A stretch of 42,107 nucleotides of DNA from an uncultured Clostridia bacterium (GTDB lineage Bacteria > Bacillota > Clostridia > Oscillospirales > Ruminococcaceae), in NCBI GenBank assembly GCA_947589035.1, contig CANPYZ010000023.1, forward strand, positions 1-42,107. Reading direction: 5' to 3'. The translations under genes and the position numbers were made by a program. Below, piece after piece: positions 33,741 to 42,107 of this stretch (the stretch's first letter is position 1; the number at the start of each line of letters is the position of its first letter). The notes under the pieces are model-generated. The model saw only the letters and a list, made by a program, of their open reading frames with translations. It ran no database searches and had not been told where the DNA came from.

Positions 33741-34748
33741 ATGATTGCAAATCGTGCTGTTCATATTGTTTATGCAGCTGATGATCGTTTTGCCGAGATA
33801 TTAGGCGTGTCTTTGGTGTCACTTTTGGACAATAATCAAGATGTGCAGGATATGCACATTTATATTCTTGACAATGATATCAAAAAAATAAACAAGTGCA
33901 AGCTCTTGCAAATTACAAATAATTATCACAGGCATCTTCATTTTATTTCTGCAACAAACATCAACCAGGAACTTTCAATGAATGTGAAGACAGACAGGGG
34001 GTCTTTAAGCCAGTATTCCAGATTATTTATTTCAAAAAATTTGCCATCGGAAGTTGAACGTGTATTATATTTGGATTGTGATATTATTGTCAATGGTTCT
34101 ATCATAGAGCTTTGGAATTTAGATATGCATGGGAAAACAATTGCTGCACTGAAAGATGCGTTCAGCAAACAATACAGAAAAAATATCGGTCTTGCTGAAC
34201 ATGATGTGATGTTTAATTCAGGTGTGATGCTGATTGATTTGAAGCAATGGGAAGAAAGAAAAATTGAGAAGAAGTTGCTAAAATTTATTAAAATTCATAA
34301 TGGTGTGATTCAACAAGGCGATCAAGGCGCATTAAATGCAATTTTATCAAAAGATACTTATTGCTTTCATCCGAAATTTAATTCCGTGACGATTTTCTAT
34401 GATTTTACATATCAGGAAATTCTTACTTACAGAAAACCAGTAGATTTTTATACCGAGCAAGAAGTGAATGAAGCAAAAAAAAATCCAGTAATCATTCATT
34501 TCACAACAAGTTTTCTAAGTGTTCGTCCATGGATAAAAGGATGTGAGCATCCATGTGTATCACTTTGGCTAAAATATAAAGAAAAAAGTCCTTGGGCAGA
34601 ACAGCCTTTATGGGAAATGCCTAAGCAAAAGGGATTAAAAGAAGTTTATACAAAAATCTCAAAAGCATTGCCAAGAAAATTGTGTATAGCTGTATCAAGT
34701 GTATTGCAGGTATACGGAAGACCTTTTTTATATGGCATGAAAAGGTGA
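33741..34748 (+). CDS. Family 8 glycosyltransferase, first gene of the right EPS operon
   Basis: A 335-residue GT8 enzyme: HIVYAADDRFAEILGVSLVS at the start, RVLYLDCDIIV with the metal-binding DXD, NSGVMLIDLKQW, and HFTTSF...RPWIKG near the end. It is a homologue of the left-operon GT8 (26147-27169) with the same domain order and C-terminal tail, though clearly diverged. AAGGTGAGG lies eight bases before ATG 33741 and touches the right inverted repeat. Transcription must therefore start inside the invertible segment, or come through it. Confidence 0.92.
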   Translation: MIANRAVHIVYAADDRFAEILGVSLVSLLDNNQDVQDMHIYILDNDIKKINKCKLLQITNNYHRHLHFISATNINQELSMNVKTDRGSLSQYSRLFISKNLPSEVERVLYLDCDIIVNGSIIELWNLDMHGKTIAALKDAFSKQYRKNIGLAEHDVMFNSGVMLIDLKQWEERKIEKKLLKFIKIHNGVIQQGDQGALNAILSKDTYCFHPKFNSVTIFYDFTYQEILTYRKPVDFYTEQEVNEAKKNPVIIHFTTSFLSVRPWIKGCEHPCVSLWLKYKEKSPWAEQPLWEMPKQKGLKEVYTKISKALPRKLCIAVSSVLQVYGRPFLYGMKR

Positions 34749-34753
34749 TTAAC

Positions 34754-34915
34754 ATGCTTATAAATGAAAATAGGATATGGGATGTAATACGTGACGATAA
34801 GAAACGTAATATAATCCTCATAACAGAAAATTTATATTTCTATTCCGCTGGGAAAGTTATTTTTATCACACAAGAGGTTGGCTTTTGCCACTATCATTAT
34901 TATTTCGTTTATTGA
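34754..34915 (+). CDS. Doubtful 53-codon reading frame, possible gene remnant
   Basis: An open frame from ATG 34754 to TGA 34915, six bases after the GT8 stop. No clear Shine-Dalgarno except the end of the GT8 gene (AAAGGTG, about seven bases upstream). The peptide (ENRIWDVIRDDKKRNIILIT, then YFYSAGKVIFITQEVGF) has fair protein character but matches no family I know. It may be a small gene or debris of a lost one, as short open stretches continue to about 35050. Confidence 0.25.
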   Translation: MLINENRIWDVIRDDKKRNIILITENLYFYSAGKVIFITQEVGFCHYHYYFVY

Positions 34916-35058
34916 TTAAGCTGACGATTAACAGAAATAATCGTTTTCCTTAAGTGATAATTGGCGTAAATGATGATGATGTTACTATAATGGGGTATAA
35001 CAAGATTATTCAATGAAGAAGGGCAGCAAAAGAAATTTATCATAAACGGAGGGACAGT
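34916..35058. other. Non-coding gap or gene debris within the right EPS operon
   Basis: About 140 bases. One stretch reads NDDDVTIMGYNKIIQ before a stop at about 35018. No terminator or promoter is convincing, so the operon is probably continuous across it. The Shine-Dalgarno CGGAGGG for the next gene lies at its end. Confidence 0.3.
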
Positions 35059-35550
35059 ATGATAGTTTTTAAATTATTTTACCATATACAAGCAAATATA
35101 TTTAAATTTATCCTAAAAATAATTTATGGTAAAAAAATCATATTTCATAAAAAAATTACATGGAGAAAAGGGTTTGTAGTAATGATAGGAAAATCAGGTA
35201 AAGTGCAAATTGGAGATGGCTGCTTTTTTAACAATAACTGCTCCCTTGATTGTACAAAATATATCGAAATAGGAGAAAATTCAATTTTTGGGGAAAATGT
35301 AAAAATATATGACCACAATCATTGCTTTCGAAGTAGTACAATACCCATAAAAAAACAAGGCTATAGTAATGGTATGGTTATCATTGGGAAAAATTGTTGG
35401 ATTGGAAGCAATGTTGTTATTTTAAAAAATTCCAAAATAGGAGATCATTGTGTAATTGGCGCAGGATGTTGCATTTCTGGTGAAGTTCCTTCACATACTA
35501 TTGTAAAACAAGATTCAGGTAATCTATTGTACAAAAAAATGATTGTGTAA
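35059..35550 (+). CDS. Left-handed beta-helix acyltransferase
   Basis: A 163-residue hexapeptide-repeat acetyltransferase of the maltose/WcaF-type group. Repeating turns such as IEIGENSIFGENVKI and IIGKNCWIGSNVVILKNSKI build the beta-helix, and the His in YDHNHCF is the expected catalytic residue. It should transfer an acetyl group to a sugar hydroxyl or amine in the cytoplasm. The N-terminal 45 residues are basic and hydrophobic, possibly membrane-associated. GGAGGG precedes ATG 35059. Confidence 0.85.
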   Translation: MIVFKLFYHIQANIFKFILKIIYGKKIIFHKKITWRKGFVVMIGKSGKVQIGDGCFFNNNCSLDCTKYIEIGENSIFGENVKIYDHNHCFRSSTIPIKKQGYSNGMVIIGKNCWIGSNVVILKNSKIGDHCVIGAGCCISGEVPSHTIVKQDSGNLLYKKMIV

Positions 35551-35611
35551 TTGGTATAGAATGAAGTATTTATGATTATTCACTATTTAAGAAAGAATTG
35601 GTTTAAAAAAT

Positions 35612-36703
35612 ATGAAAAAAATTAGTGTTCTTCATATAGGCATTGCTTGTGAAAAAGGCGGAATAGAATCATTTATAGTAAATGTCTGTTCACACCTTGA
35701 TCAAAGCCGTTATCTTTTAAGCATAATTGCAGATTGTAAAAATTCTCCGGTTGAACAGGAATTAAAACAGATAGGTGGTAAAGTGTTGCATATTCCTTCA
35801 GCAGTAGAAGATAAAATTGGATATATAAAAGGATTATGGACTATAATCGATAAAAATCGATATGATGTTGTACATATCCATAAAAACTCACTTGCAAATC
35901 CTGTGGCAATTTATATCTGTTATTTGAAAGGAATAAAGAAAATTATTTTGCATTCACACAATACACAACCTACAAATGCAAATAGCAACGTAAAAGTACA
36001 TGAAGTGTTTAAAAAAATGACAGCTAAAATTCCCATGATTCGTCTTGCTTGCTCAAAACAAGCAGCAGAATGGATGTATCCGGAAAATGTAGCTTATGAA
36101 ATACTTCATAATGGAATACAGACTGCTCAATATCAATTAGACTCCCAAAAACGTCAGAAAAAACGGCATGAATTGGGTATTGAAAATGATATGACTGCTT
36201 TTTGTGCGATTGGCAGATTGACAAAACAGAAAAATCCCATTTTCCTTGTTGATATTTTTACACAAATCCGGAAGAGAAAAGAAAATTGCCGATTATATTT
36301 TGTTGGTAATGGAGTCATGGCACATGAAGTAAAACTATATGCAAAAAAGTCTGAATTTTACAAAGATATTTATTTTCTTGGTACGAGAAATGATATACCC
36401 GATTTATTACAGGCTTTTGATTTGTTACTTATGCCGTCATTATATGAAGGACTACCAATTGCAGCAATTGAAGCACAGGCAGCAGGATTACCGTTACTGA
36501 TTTCAGATAATGTAGACAAAGATGTAAAACTTACACCATTTACAGAATATGAATCTATTGAAAAGTCACCAGAAATATGGGCTGAACATACCTTGGAATT
36601 ATTGAAAAAATCAGAAAGAAATAATTCAACAGATTTGATTGTAAAATCTGGATATGATATTATGAATACTGTAGTTAAAATACAGCAGATTTATTCTGAA
36701 TAA
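35612..36703 (+). CDS. Family 4 glycosyltransferase (GT-B fold)
   Basis: A 363-residue GT4 (glycosyltransferase group 1) enzyme. The N-terminal acceptor domain starts KKISVLHIGIACEKGGIESF. The C-terminal donor domain has IGRLTKQKNP, FLGTRNDIPDLLQAFD and the nucleotide-sugar motif MPSLYEGLPIAAIEAQAAGL (the E-x7-E pair). Cytoplasmic, retaining. It builds part of the right-operon repeat unit. A 61-base gap precedes it; the Shine-Dalgarno is weak, which may lower its translation. Confidence 0.93.
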   Translation: MKKISVLHIGIACEKGGIESFIVNVCSHLDQSRYLLSIIADCKNSPVEQELKQIGGKVLHIPSAVEDKIGYIKGLWTIIDKNRYDVVHIHKNSLANPVAIYICYLKGIKKIILHSHNTQPTNANSNVKVHEVFKKMTAKIPMIRLACSKQAAEWMYPENVAYEILHNGIQTAQYQLDSQKRQKKRHELGIENDMTAFCAIGRLTKQKNPIFLVDIFTQIRKRKENCRLYFVGNGVMAHEVKLYAKKSEFYKDIYFLGTRNDIPDLLQAFDLLLMPSLYEGLPIAAIEAQAAGLPLLISDNVDKDVKLTPFTEYESIEKSPEIWAEHTLELLKKSERNNSTDLIVKSGYDIMNTVVKIQQIYSE

Positions 36704-36716
36704 ATAAGGTTGGTTA

Positions 36717-37841
36717 ATGATGATATATATTTTTTCGTTTACAGTCTCCTGTTTGTTTCTATCATGTTCTGAAAAAAAATGGTGCAAAAATAAATTATTT
36801 GGCTACATTTTAATTTTGCTTGCATTGTTAATCCCATCAGTCCTTGCCGGATTAAGAGATTTTTCTATAGGTACAGATGTAGAATTATATGGAAATATAT
36901 GGTTTGCAGATGCATGTAAAATGGATTTTATTTCTTATATTGAATCGGCATCAACATCTTCAATAGGTGTTTTATATGCACTATTGAATTATCTTACAGC
37001 ACTTGTTACAGATGATGTAAAGATTTTTTATTTTTTTCTTTCTTTTATAGAAACACTTTTGGTTTATATGGGGTTAAAGGGATTTGATAAACAAATTTCA
37101 GTTCCATTTGGAATGTTTGCCTACTATACATTGTTCTATAATAATACCTTAAATTTGTTAAGGCAATTTTTGGCATTTTCTATTGTTTTGTTTTCATATC
37201 AATTTTTAGTGAAAAAAAAATATTTTATATTTATTATCTTAACATTAGTGGCAATAACTGCACATTCATCTTCTTTTGTAGCTTTTGGTTTATTAATTCT
37301 ATTTCTTATTAGTGATAAAATTAAGTTAAAATTTTCTGTATTGATTTTTGATTTATTTGTACTTTTTTCTACAGTAATCTTATCTTTGTTTTATCAGAAA
37401 ATTCTAATCTTAGGAACAAATAATGGCTGGCTGTCTGAACGATATGATACATATATGGAAAATACCGTTGTCGGTGGTAGAATGATTCGCATATTTTTTT
37501 GGATGATAATTCTTGTATTAGCATTGATTGCTTTTTATCAATTTTTAAGAATTTCAAAAGATAATCGTTTGTTAATAACTTGTACAATAATGTCCTTTGC
37601 GATGTCTTTCTTATTGTTTATGGGAAACGTTTACACAATCAGAATTGCATACTACTATGATGCTGGTTCAATTATTCTGATTTCCAAATTACCTGAAATA
37701 TATAAAGCAGAATTTTATGGGAAAAGATCCAGATATTGTATTTATTTTGTCTTGATTTTACTTTTATTAATACGATGGTATCTTGAATATGTTCGTTCTC
37801 TTAATGGACAAACATATCCATATAAATTTGCATCATTTTAA
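36717..37841 (+). CDS. EpsG-type polysaccharide polymerase
   Basis: A 374-residue polytopic protein (about 11-12 helices) of the EpsG/Wzy group. The early motif SVLAGLRDFSIGTDVELYGN, with its Arg-Asp and GTD, is characteristic. It should polymerise the repeat units outside the membrane. It differs in type from the Wzy-like protein of the left operon (21397-22626), so each operon has its own polymerase. Confidence 0.88.
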   Translation: MMIYIFSFTVSCLFLSCSEKKWCKNKLFGYILILLALLIPSVLAGLRDFSIGTDVELYGNIWFADACKMDFISYIESASTSSIGVLYALLNYLTALVTDDVKIFYFFLSFIETLLVYMGLKGFDKQISVPFGMFAYYTLFYNNTLNLLRQFLAFSIVLFSYQFLVKKKYFIFIILTLVAITAHSSSFVAFGLLILFLISDKIKLKFSVLIFDLFVLFSTVILSLFYQKILILGTNNGWLSERYDTYMENTVVGGRMIRIFFWMIILVLALIAFYQFLRISKDNRLLITCTIMSFAMSFLLFMGNVYTIRIAYYYDAGSIILISKLPEIYKAEFYGKRSRYCIYFVLILLLLIRWYLEYVRSLNGQTYPYKFASF

Positions 37842-37852
37842 GGAGTGGTAAA

Positions 37853-38614
37853 ATGTCGATATATATTGTAACACATAAAAAGTACCCAATGGCTGATATG
37901 GAAGAATATATTCCCATTCAAGTTGGAGCCAGTCTTCATCCGCATTTAGGATATATGACGGATGATAAAGGTGATCATATATCAGAAAAAAATCCAAATT
38001 TTTGTGAATTAACGGCATTGTATTATATCTGGAAAAACAGAAAAAATGATAGCATTGTCGGGTTGGTTCACTACAGGCGTTTCTTTTATAGGAAAAAAAC
38101 TTTAGATTGTAAAAAAAATATTCTTTCTTATCAGGAGGCAAAAATCCTTTTGAACGAATATGACATCATTCTCCCCTATAAAAACTATCGTAAAGGTTTG
38201 ACAATGCAAGAGGATTATACTAAATTTCATCATTTTAGTGATTATAGTGAGTGCAGAAACATTATAAAAGAAAAGTACCCTGAATATATTGCAGCATTTG
38301 ACACCTTTTCCAAATCAAAAGAACTTTTCCAATACAATATGTTTATATCCACATATTCAATCCTTGATTCATATTGTCATTGGCTATTCGATATTCTTTT
38401 TGAGTTAGAACGTCGTGTTGATATTAGCAACTATGATGATTATAATAAAAGAATATTTGGATTTTTGTCAGAGCGTTTATTTAATGTATGGCTCATACAT
38501 AATCATCTGAAAATTAAAAAATTAGAAGTGTATAATATTGAAGAAAGTAAAATTGGATTACTTGCTACAAATGTAAAAAATTTGATTAAACCTATATTGG
38601 GAGTGAAACGATAA
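37853..38614 (+). CDS. DUF4422 protein, probable glycosyltransferase
   Basis: A 253-residue soluble protein. IYIVTHKKY at the start, IPIQVGA, NPNFCELTALYYIWKN and the LVHYRRFF motif are the signature of DUF4422, a family found in capsule and EPS clusters and regarded as a glycosyltransferase (galactofuranosyl- or related). GGAGTGG precedes ATG 37853. Its stop overlaps the start of the next gene (TAATG). Confidence 0.88.
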   Translation: MSIYIVTHKKYPMADMEEYIPIQVGASLHPHLGYMTDDKGDHISEKNPNFCELTALYYIWKNRKNDSIVGLVHYRRFFYRKKTLDCKKNILSYQEAKILLNEYDIILPYKNYRKGLTMQEDYTKFHHFSDYSECRNIIKEKYPEYIAAFDTFSKSKELFQYNMFISTYSILDSYCHWLFDILFELERRVDISNYDDYNKRIFGFLSERLFNVWLIHNHLKIKKLEVYNIEESKIGLLATNVKNLIKPILGVKR

Positions 38615-39732
38615 TGGAAAAGCGAGTGGGAATTATTACTTTTCATTCAGCCTATAATTATGGCTCAGTGTTGCAGGCATATGCTACACAAGAAGCGATT
38701 ATTCAACTTGGATATAACGCTGAAATCATAAATTATAGACCTGCAAAACAAAAAGAAGCTTATTCTAATTTTCACTTTCATCAGGGAATAAAAACAATGT
38801 TGAGGGATATAACATTACTTCCCATTTATTCTGACAGAAAAATGAAATATGAAAAATTTGAAGAGTTTTTAGAAAAAAGACTTCATTTGACAGAAGTAAG
38901 AGAAAATGCAGAACGTGTAAATGAACTTTGGTCATCATTCCCTATTATGGTAAGTGGAAGTGATCAAATATGGAATCAACATTCTTTGGAACTTGAAGGC
39001 ACAGATATGAAAAAAATGTATCCTTATTTATTACATGGATATTGTGGAAAGAAAATATCTTATGCTTCTTCTATTGCAAGCAAAAACGATAATGAGCTAA
39101 AAAAATTACAACCTTTTCTTGAAAAATTTTCTCATATTTCAATGCGTGAAAAATCCAGTGCCGATATAATGTCAAATCTTCTTCAAAGCGAAATTCCTCA
39201 TGTGCTTGATCCGACATTTTTATTAACAAGAAATGATTGGATTGAACGATTCAATTTATCTCAAAAAAATACTCGCTATATTCTTTATTATTCGTTGCGT
39301 AGTATGAAATATTTCAATTCAATAAAAAATGACCTGATTCGCATTGCTAAAGAAAATCAATGTAAAATGATATTAGTTATGCCATTTTGTTATGTACCAA
39401 CAACAGAATATTTTGAACCTCATCCGGAATGTGGACCAATAGAATTTCTGAATCTGATTTATAATGCAAAATTGGTTGTGACAGATTCTTATCATGGAAC
39501 AATATTATCAGTGAATTTTGGAAAAAATGTTTTTTCTGTATGCAAAAATAAAAATGCATCGGAATACAGAAAAATAGATATTCTTAGGTTGCTTGGCATA
39601 GAGAATAGAATTGTGTTTAACATTAATGATATTTCATGTAAAAATTTGATTGATTATCATGCAGTATATGAAAGATTGGCATTATTAAGAAAAAACAGTT
39701 TAACTTATTTACAAAATGCATTATTGGAGTGA
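38614..39732 (+). CDS. Polysaccharide pyruvyl transferase family protein
   Basis: A 372-residue protein of the CsaB-like group: GIITFHSAYNYGSVLQAYAT, then SGSDQIWN, SMREKSSADI, VLDPTFLL and VTDSYHGTILSVNFGK. It is the counterpart of the left-operon gene at 20234-21379, and is likewise associated with an F420-beta-like gene, here directly downstream. It probably adds a pyruvyl or related group to a sugar of the repeat unit. Coupled by overlap to the DUF4422 gene. Confidence 0.9.
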   Translation: MEKRVGIITFHSAYNYGSVLQAYATQEAIIQLGYNAEIINYRPAKQKEAYSNFHFHQGIKTMLRDITLLPIYSDRKMKYEKFEEFLEKRLHLTEVRENAERVNELWSSFPIMVSGSDQIWNQHSLELEGTDMKKMYPYLLHGYCGKKISYASSIASKNDNELKKLQPFLEKFSHISMREKSSADIMSNLLQSEIPHVLDPTFLLTRNDWIERFNLSQKNTRYILYYSLRSMKYFNSIKNDLIRIAKENQCKMILVMPFCYVPTTEYFEPHPECGPIEFLNLIYNAKLVVTDSYHGTILSVNFGKNVFSVCKNKNASEYRKIDILRLLGIENRIVFNINDISCKNLIDYHAVYERLALLRKNSLTYLQNALLE

Positions 39733-39737
39733 TGAAA

Positions 39738-40934
39738 ATGCATAAAACAATTTGTGAAATAAATAGTTGCACAGGCTGCGGAGCATGTATGCAAATATGT
39801 CCTCGACATTGTATTGCCATGGTGGAAAATAACGAGGGCTTTTTATACCCTCAAATCGATACTACTCAATGCATCAATTGCAATTTGTGTAAAAAGACTT
39901 GTCATGTTAATAGCAATCTCCAAAAAAATTCAGCTGAATTTTATATGTGTTGGAATAATGACAAAACCGTTTTGAAAAATAGTTCATCAGGTGGTGCATT
40001 TTCTGCCATAGCAAAATGTGTATTTGATCAAAATGGAATTGTTTTTGGTGCTTATCAGGACTTTATAAAACGTGAAGTATATCATATCAGAATAGATACT
40101 TACAACGATTTGCATAAAATTCGCATGAGTAAGTATAGCCAAAGTGATATTGATGATGTATATCAGCAAATAAAACTGCTTCTTTTAAATGATAGAATTG
40201 TTTTATTTTGTGGAACAGCCTGTCAAGTTGCCGGATTATACAATTATCTTAATCATACATCAGCGAAATCTAAATTGAAACTGCTGTACACTATCGATGT
40301 ACTATGTCATGGAGTAACAAGCAATAAAGTAGTCAAAGCCTTTCTTGAAAGTAAAGAAAATAGTAAACATAAAAAAATTAATCAGTATTATTATCGATGG
40401 AAATTCCCAAATAAACCATGGATATGTGGACAAATGCTTTTAAAGTTTTGTGATGAGAAAAAATATATCTCAAAATTAGGAACAGATACATTTTTTCTTG
40501 GATTTAATCATAATATTTTTTTGCGTGAATCATGTTATCAATGCAGATACTGTGGAACAGAGAGAATTTCTGATTTTACCCTTGCAGACTATTGGGGATG
40601 TCCAAAAAATAGCGTTCCAAAAGAACAGATGTATATGGGTGTTTCTATTATACTTTTCAATACTCTGAAAGCAAATTCGCTTTTCAATGCCTTACAAAAA
40701 TATATGCATATTGAAAAAATTAAACCCGACATTGCAGTTGCAAATAATCTTGCATTGACAAGACCACAAAAACGTCCTAAAATCAGAGATTCTTTTTTTG
40801 AAATGTTGCAAAAAGAAGATTATGATAAACTAATAAAAAGAATATTCAAAAATGAAATAATAAAAGCTAAGATAAAAAACATGTTTGGGGAGCGCAATAT
40901 TAAATACTTAAAAAAGGTACTGAGGAGAGGATAG
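39738..40934 (+). CDS. F420-hydrogenase/dehydrogenase beta-subunit family protein with 4Fe-4S domain
   Basis: A 398-residue protein. The N-terminal ferredoxin-like domain has two cysteine sets, CTGCGACMQICPRHC and CINCNLCKKTC, for two 4Fe-4S clusters. The core follows with SSSGGAFSAIAKC, GTACQVAGLYNYL, DVLCHGVTSNKVV and CYQCRYCGTERISDFTLADY. It pairs with the preceding pyruvyltransferase-family gene. ATG 39738 is preferred because GGAG lies eight bases upstream; two earlier in-frame starts are too close to that site. Electron-transfer function is likely; the reaction in EPS synthesis is not known. The left-operon relative (17707-18780) lacks the cluster domain. Confidence 0.87.
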   Translation: MHKTICEINSCTGCGACMQICPRHCIAMVENNEGFLYPQIDTTQCINCNLCKKTCHVNSNLQKNSAEFYMCWNNDKTVLKNSSSGGAFSAIAKCVFDQNGIVFGAYQDFIKREVYHIRIDTYNDLHKIRMSKYSQSDIDDVYQQIKLLLLNDRIVLFCGTACQVAGLYNYLNHTSAKSKLKLLYTIDVLCHGVTSNKVVKAFLESKENSKHKKINQYYYRWKFPNKPWICGQMLLKFCDEKKYISKLGTDTFFLGFNHNIFLRESCYQCRYCGTERISDFTLADYWGCPKNSVPKEQMYMGVSIILFNTLKANSLFNALQKYMHIEKIKPDIAVANNLALTRPQKRPKIRDSFFEMLQKEDYDKLIKRIFKNEIIKAKIKNMFGERNIKYLKKVLRRG

Positions 40935-40937
40935 ATT

Positions 40938-41900
40938 TTGTTTCAGGAATATCTTGTTGCTGTGAAATGTGCTGCGTATAATCATGAAAAAACCATACGT
41001 CAGACGTTGGAGGGATTTGTAAAGCAAGAAACCGACTTTCCGTTTGTTGTTATCGTAAACGATGATGCTTCTTTAGATCATACGGCAGATATTATTAAAG
41101 AATTTGAAAAGAAATATCCCAATATAATAATGCCAATTTATCAGACAGAAAATCAATATTCAAAAAAAACATTGGGAAAAATCATGCAAGATAAAGTTGA
41201 TGCCTTTCCATCAATAAAGTATGTTGCCATTTGTGAAGGAGATGATTATTGGATTTCGAAAGATAAACTTCAGAAACAAGTGGAATTTTTGGAAGCTCAT
41301 TCAGAATATTCTATGTGCTGTTCTAATTGTGTTGTGATAACTCCAAATGGTGAGGAAGATTGGTCTATTTCGCAAACAGATATTGATTTATCGCTTGAAA
41401 ATCTGATAAAAAAAGGTGGTCTTTATATTCCTACTGCGAGCATCGTTTATAGGAAAGAAGTTAAGGAAAATTATCCAGAATGCTGTAAACAATGCAAAGT
41501 CGGAGACCATCCACTTCAAATTATGTGTGGATTAAAAGGAAAAGTACGATATTTTTCTGAAAAAATGGTTGCCTATAGATTTTCATTTTCTAATTCATGG
41601 ACTGGTTCAAGAAATACGGTGAATATTAATAAATTAATTCAATCGTGGAAAAGTTCTCTTATCATGTTAGAGGGCTTGAATAAATACAGTCATTATCAAT
41701 ATAACACTTTTTTTAAAGAAGGGGAAGCAAATATCATCATTAAAAACATTGGAAATCATCTTGAATATGCGGACTTTATTTTTAATGAATGTATACAAAT
41801 ATGTCCAGATTGTATGAAATTCGCAGATTTAAAAACAAAATTCAAATTATTTTTACTAAAACATCATCTTAAATTTATTTGGAAATTTCTGAAAAAATAA
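40938..41900 (+). CDS. Family 2 glycosyltransferase
   Basis: A 320-residue GT2 enzyme: VAVKCAAYNHEKTIRQTLEG, then IVNDDASLDHT and the metal-site EGDDYW, and HPLQIMCGLKGKV further on. The start is TTG 40938, with AGGAGAGG seven bases upstream. Cytoplasmic; it adds a sugar to the lipid-linked intermediate. It lies between the F420-beta-like gene and a flippase. Confidence 0.9.
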   Translation: MFQEYLVAVKCAAYNHEKTIRQTLEGFVKQETDFPFVVIVNDDASLDHTADIIKEFEKKYPNIIMPIYQTENQYSKKTLGKIMQDKVDAFPSIKYVAICEGDDYWISKDKLQKQVEFLEAHSEYSMCCSNCVVITPNGEEDWSISQTDIDLSLENLIKKGGLYIPTASIVYRKEVKENYPECCKQCKVGDHPLQIMCGLKGKVRYFSEKMVAYRFSFSNSWTGSRNTVNINKLIQSWKSSLIMLEGLNKYSHYQYNTFFKEGEANIIIKNIGNHLEYADFIFNECIQICPDCMKFADLKTKFKLFLLKHHLKFIWKFLKK

Positions 41901-41918
41901 TGTAGGTGAAATAGCGAT

Positions 41919-42107
41919 ATGAATAATAAAGTGGTGACAAATCTTTTATGGCGTTTTTTAGAACGATGTGGCGCACAAGGTGTGACTTTCATTGTATCCA
42001 TTGTACTTGCGAGATTGCTTAATCCGGAAGTTTATGGAACAGTAGCACTTGTGACTGTATTCACTACAATCATGCAGGTATTTGTAGACAGTGGAATGGG
42101 AAATGCT
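41919..42107 (+). CDS. Wzx-type flippase, N-terminal part (cut by window end)
   Basis: ATG 41919 has AGGTGA nine bases upstream. The 63 codons in the window read MNNKVVTNLLWRFLERCGAQ and LARLLNPEVYGTVALVTVFT, the start of a WzxC/MOP-type polysaccharide flippase. It continues beyond the window. It gives the right operon its own exporter of repeat units, distinct from the left-operon flippase. Confidence 0.85.
   Translation, partial: MNNKVVTNLLWRFLERCGAQGVTFIVSIVLARLLNPEVYGTVALVTVFTTIMQVFVDSGMGNA

Noticed and set aside
34949-34957. CTTAAGTGA, a nine-base match to the inverted-repeat core, considered as a third recombination site
   Set aside because: The match stops after nine bases and lacks the second arm; such a match is expected by chance in AT-rich DNA.

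Overview
The window looks like the chromosome of a low-GC Bacillota, most likely a Ruminococcus-like member of the Clostridia. Pointers to this are the AT-rich DNA, strong Shine-Dalgarno sequences, TTGACA/TATAAT promoters with extended -10 (TGnTATAAT), an initiator tRNA with encoded CCA, and an Rpn-type nuclease with a C-terminal helix-turn-helix-like tail. This placement is inference; no rRNA or marker protein was compared.

Layout. 1-1.4 kb: an unrecognised gene, the remnant of an upstream partner, and the initiator tRNA-Met with its promoter and terminator (minus strand). 1.6-6.6 kb: a two-component system followed by a three-gene ABC-2 exporter, with matching 11-bp-period direct repeats before the regulator and before the exporter. 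7.0-8.0 kb: a PD-(D/E)XK (Rpn-like) nuclease. 8.0-14.1 kb: a complete phosphate regulon, pstSCAB-phoU-phoB-phoR, with Pho-box-like repeats before pstS. 14.4-15.5 kb: a decayed IS1-family element butted against a decayed second copy of part of glf. 15.5-32.0 kb, minus strand: a 16-gene exopolysaccharide (EPS) operon, read in transcription order as rfbF, rfbG, a D-2-hydroxyacid dehydrogenase, a DRE-TIM aldolase, an acyltransferase, a GT8, a CDP-alcohol phosphotransferase, an IspD/TarI-like cytidylyltransferase, an SDR, a GT2, a Wzy-like protein, a pyruvyltransferase, a Wzx-like flippase, an F420-hydrogenase-beta-like protein, glf and an acyltransferase. 33.7 kb to the end, plus strand: a second, AT-richer EPS operon (GT8, LbH acyltransferase, GT4, EpsG-like polymerase, DUF4422, pyruvyltransferase, F420-hydrogenase-beta-like protein, GT2, start of a flippase).

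The standout is the 1.36-kb segment between the two divergent EPS operons. A tyrosine recombinase gene and a strong outward promoter (TTGACA-N18-TATAAT with extended -10) lie between two 27-bp inverted repeats that match at 26 of 27 positions (32365-32391 and 33700-33726). The right repeat ends inside the Shine-Dalgarno of the first gene of the right operon, so that operon's nearest promoter lies within the invertible segment. Inversion would remove the promoter from the right operon and point it at rfbF of the left operon. I read this as a self-contained DNA-inversion switch that selects between two EPS structures. As written, the window shows the right operon ON. The repeats, the gene and the promoter are seen directly; inversion and its effect are inferred.
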